DNA of 64,000 nucleotides from Larkinella humicola (GTDB lineage: Bacteria; Bacteroidota; Bacteroidia; Cytophagales; Spirosomataceae), in contig NZ_VTWS01000007.1 in the NCBI RefSeq assembly GCF_008727875.1, positions 309,337 through 373,336 on the forward strand. The letters are read 5' to 3'. The notes under the pieces were generated by a model, which worked only from the letters and a program-made list of their open reading frames with translations, was not told where the DNA came from and ran no database searches. The translations under genes were made by a program, and so were the position numbers. The first letter of the stretch is position 1. Each line of letters begins with the position of its first letter. Below are positions 62,121 through 64,000 of the stretch, piece after piece.

Positions 62121-62939
62121 TTAAATAACGAGCGAAGAACCGTCCTCCGTTGTTGCATCGTCGCCGACGGCTTTTTTGATGCTTCCGATGTCGTGGCGCA
62201 ACCGCTGCCCGAACAGCGCGACGTCGAAACTGTGCACGATGATGTTGACACCCTGCTTCACCCAATGCACCTGTCGTTCCGGCGACTGCGAAAAGTGAAT
62301 ACCAATGGAAAGGCCCTTGTTCCGCGTCGTTTGGATAATTTTCAGGACAGCCGCTTCAAAATCAGGGTGATCATACTGCTCGGGAATGCCTAAACTCACT
62401 GACAAATCGTGCGGACCGATAAAAACCGCATCCAGCCCCGGCACCGACAGCAGGCTGTCCAGTCGTTCCAGTGCCGGAACACTTTCGATGTTGGCGATGC
62501 AGATGTTTCCGGCGTTGTGGGCGTCGATGTACTGCTTCAGGTCGTCGGGCATCTGCTCTTTTCCACTCAGAAACCGGGCCAGTCGTTCGCCTTTCAATGG
62601 CCGGTATTTCGTGGCACCCACCAGATCAATGATCTGATCGACCGATTCGAGATACGGCGCAATCACCCCCACCGCCCCGCCGTCGATCACCTGACAGGCC
62701 AGATACGGATCAGGTTTCGGAATGCGGACGATGGGCGTAATGTGGTAGGCCCGGAAAATCTGGCACAGACGGGCCAGCTCGGCCCGGTCCAGCGGAATGT
62801 GTTCGGTATCCAGAAAAACGAAGTCGAGACCGGCGCGTTGCAGCGTCACCGGCCACATGGGTGCCGTGGAGGTGATGCAGGTACCGTAGACGTTATGCCC
62901 GTTTTTTAATTTCTGAAGTAACGTTGAATGCGACGCCAT
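62121..62939 (-). CDS. HpcH/HpaI-family class II aldolase
   Basis: A 272-residue cytoplasmic protein. Motifs are FVFLDTEHIPLDRAEL, GAVGVIAPYLESV, ICIANIESVPALERLD and AVFIGPHDLSVSLG. The family makes or splits 2-keto-3-deoxy acids and related hydroxy-oxo acids with a divalent metal, including 2-keto-3-deoxy-rhamnonate and HHED aldolases. The catalytic His and Arg positions seem kept (EH and VRIPKPD). It may split an acid sugar intermediate into pyruvate and an aldehyde. It diverges from the HUMPS-like gene. Confidence 0.93.
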   Translation of the reverse strand: MASHSTLLQKLKNGHNVYGTCITSTAPMWPVTLQRAGLDFVFLDTEHIPLDRAELARLCQIFRAYHITPIVRIPKPDPYLACQVIDGGAVGVIAPYLESVDQIIDLVGATKYRPLKGERLARFLSGKEQMPDDLKQYIDAHNAGNICIANIESVPALERLDSLLSVPGLDAVFIGPHDLSVSLGIPEQYDHPDFEAAVLKIIQTTRNKGLSIGIHFSQSPERQVHWVKQGVNIIVHSFDVALFGQRLRHDIGSIKKAVGDDATTEDGSSLVI

Positions 62940-63146
62940 GATCTTCTTTTTTTCAAATGTGGTGTGAACCGGCCCTTCTCATCTGACCGCACACGTATAC
63001 TACGACACAGTCTGCAATTCCGACTATTTTGCAGGGAATTATTTATAGAATAGTGGCCTTTTTTGCAAAAAAATGAGTAGTCATGGAGAAAAAAATGCTA
63101 TTAGTACGTAGCTCCCCTTTTACACAACCTTCATTCAATTCCGTTA
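62940..63146. other. Divergent intergenic region
   Basis: 207 bases between the aldolase and decarboxylase genes, AT-rich at 63030-63110. It should contain both promoters; I cannot identify the elements with confidence. No repeat family of this window is present here. Confidence 0.5.
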
Positions 63147-63851
63147 ATGAAACCCATTGTTCAAATTTCCCTCGACCTCACCAACATCGATGAAGCCCTC
63201 GAAACCGCAGCGCTGGCCATGCGTGCCGGGGTCGATTGGCTCGAAGCCGGCACCCCGCTCATTCTGGCGGAAGGCTTGCACGGTGTCCGAAAATTACGGG
63301 AAGCCTTCCCGAATGTTCCGATTGTTGCCGATCTGAAAACGATGGACGGCGGCTACCTGGAGGTCGAGATGATGGCGAAAGCCGGGGCCACGCACGTGGT
63401 GGTGATGGCCCGTGCGCATGCCGAAACCATCAAATGCGTTGTGAAAGCTGGCCGTGATTTTGGCGCACAGGTAATGGGTGACAACATGGTTTGTCCGGAC
63501 ATGATCGAAGGGGCGCGCTGGCTCGAAGACCTGGGGTGTGACTTCATCATTCACCACATCGGCTACGACGAACGCCGGGGCATTGCCGCCCAGGGACACC
63601 GGATGCCCAGCCCGCTCGACCAGTTGCGCGAGGTGGTTCAGGCGGTGAAGATTCCGGTGCAGGCCGTCGGGGGACTCTCGCTCGAACAGGCCATTCGCTG
63701 TCCGGAATTTGGCGCTCCGCTGGTGGTGTTGGGTGCGCCCCTGACCATCGATGCTGATTCGTTCAAAACCGCCGATGGCGATCTGGAAAGCTCGCTGCGG
63801 CTGATTTGCGAAAAGATCCACGCCTACGGCGATGTGGTGGTTGGAAGATAA
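63147..63851 (+). CDS. HUMPS/KGPDC-like (orotidine decarboxylase superfamily) protein
   Basis: A 234-residue protein of OMPDC-superfamily barrel length. VDWLEAGTPLILAEGLHGVR and VADLKTMDGGYLEVEMMAKA carry the D-x-K-x-x-D active-site pattern of 3-keto-L-gulonate-6-phosphate decarboxylase and hexulose-6-phosphate synthase. Later blocks are IHHIGYDERRG and VQAVGGLSLEQAIRCPEFGA. It probably performs a Mg-dependent decarboxylation or aldol reaction on a phosphorylated sugar. The usual isomerase partner is not in the window, though it may lie beyond the right edge. Confidence 0.92.
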   Translation: MKPIVQISLDLTNIDEALETAALAMRAGVDWLEAGTPLILAEGLHGVRKLREAFPNVPIVADLKTMDGGYLEVEMMAKAGATHVVVMARAHAETIKCVVKAGRDFGAQVMGDNMVCPDMIEGARWLEDLGCDFIIHHIGYDERRGIAAQGHRMPSPLDQLREVVQAVKIPVQAVGGLSLEQAIRCPEFGAPLVVLGAPLTIDADSFKTADGDLESSLRLICEKIHAYGDVVVGR

Positions 63852-64000
63852 AAAATGCCTCCAGCCCCTTATTGATTAAAATTTAACATGAACTATGAGT
63901 TTATGCCCTTGCCTTCAGTTGTTTAAGTGCCAGCGGCACGTAATGTTAATAGCAAATGGGTATTCTGAGCACTCCAGGCGTGCCGGAGGTACGCAATATA
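63852..64000. other. Right-edge intergenic sequence
   Basis: 149 bases to the window edge with no coding signal. GCGTGCCGGAGGTACGC near 63977 is a small inverted repeat (GCGT-CC / GG-ACGC) that may begin another intergenic repeat; the window ends too soon to tell. Confidence 0.4.

Overview
The window looks like a chromosomal segment of a Bacteroidota bacterium, most likely order Cytophagales (Spirosoma/Larkinella-like). The basis is two tandem SusC/SusD pairs, a FecI-type sigma factor with a FecR anti-sigma factor, a type IX secretion C-terminal domain, lipoproteins of the Bacteroidota kind, and several palindromic intergenic repeat families. The genus is inference. No rRNA, tRNA, CRISPR array, transposase or phage gene was seen.

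Layout. Positions 1-3061 (minus) hold the N-terminal part of an nSTAND1 NTPase-transmembrane-coiled coil-WD40 signalling protein, cut by the window edge. A DUF2490-type outer membrane protein follows (3612-4379, plus). Positions 4492-13713 (minus) are a probable five-gene operon: three paralogous secreted propeller plus alpha-toroid proteins of a family I do not recognise, a BNR sialidase-like protein, and a ChbG/HpnK-type deacetylase. A purple-acid-phosphatase-like gene diverges from it. Positions 15456-27890 hold ECF sigma, FecR, SusC1, SusD1, a terminator, SusC2 and SusD2. Positions 28007-33470 (plus) hold a neutral-ceramidase-like protein, a PhoPQ-related (PqaA-like) hydrolase, a second PAP-like phosphoesterase and a glycerophosphodiesterase. 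A two-repeat T9SS cargo protein, an AAC(6')-like acetyltransferase, an orphan histidine kinase and an unknown polytopic membrane protein follow.

Positions 39400-57670 form a second glycan-oriented block: a DegT aminotransferase, two paralogous glycoside-hydrolase-like proteins (40737 and 53530), a DUF1080 3-keto-glycoside hydrolase-like protein, a XylR-like PBP-AraC regulator, an MFS sugar transporter, a GH20 hexosaminidase divergent from an HGSNAT/NagX-like acyltransferase, a propeller-LamG protein and two more metallophosphoesterases. Positions 57965-63851 hold cytoplasmic enzymes: MMSDH-like aldehyde dehydrogenase, class III aminotransferase, Gfo/Idh oxidoreductase, HpcH/HpaI aldolase and a HUMPS/KGPDC-like decarboxylase.

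Working model (inference): the sigma/anti-sigma pair controls one or both SusCD transporters. Secreted and periplasmic hydrolases, deacetylase and phosphoesterases strip a decorated, probably amino-sugar and phosphate-containing glycoconjugate. MFS, GH20 and HGSNAT-like proteins handle GlcNAc-containing pieces, and the last block handles small acids and amines.

Many intergenic gaps are filled by long palindromic repeats of several families. Some have perfect arms of 37-39 bp, one copy is nested with a 10-bp direct duplication, and two repeats supply the 3' end of a coding sequence. The repeats and the three-copy propeller/toroid family are the most unusual things here.
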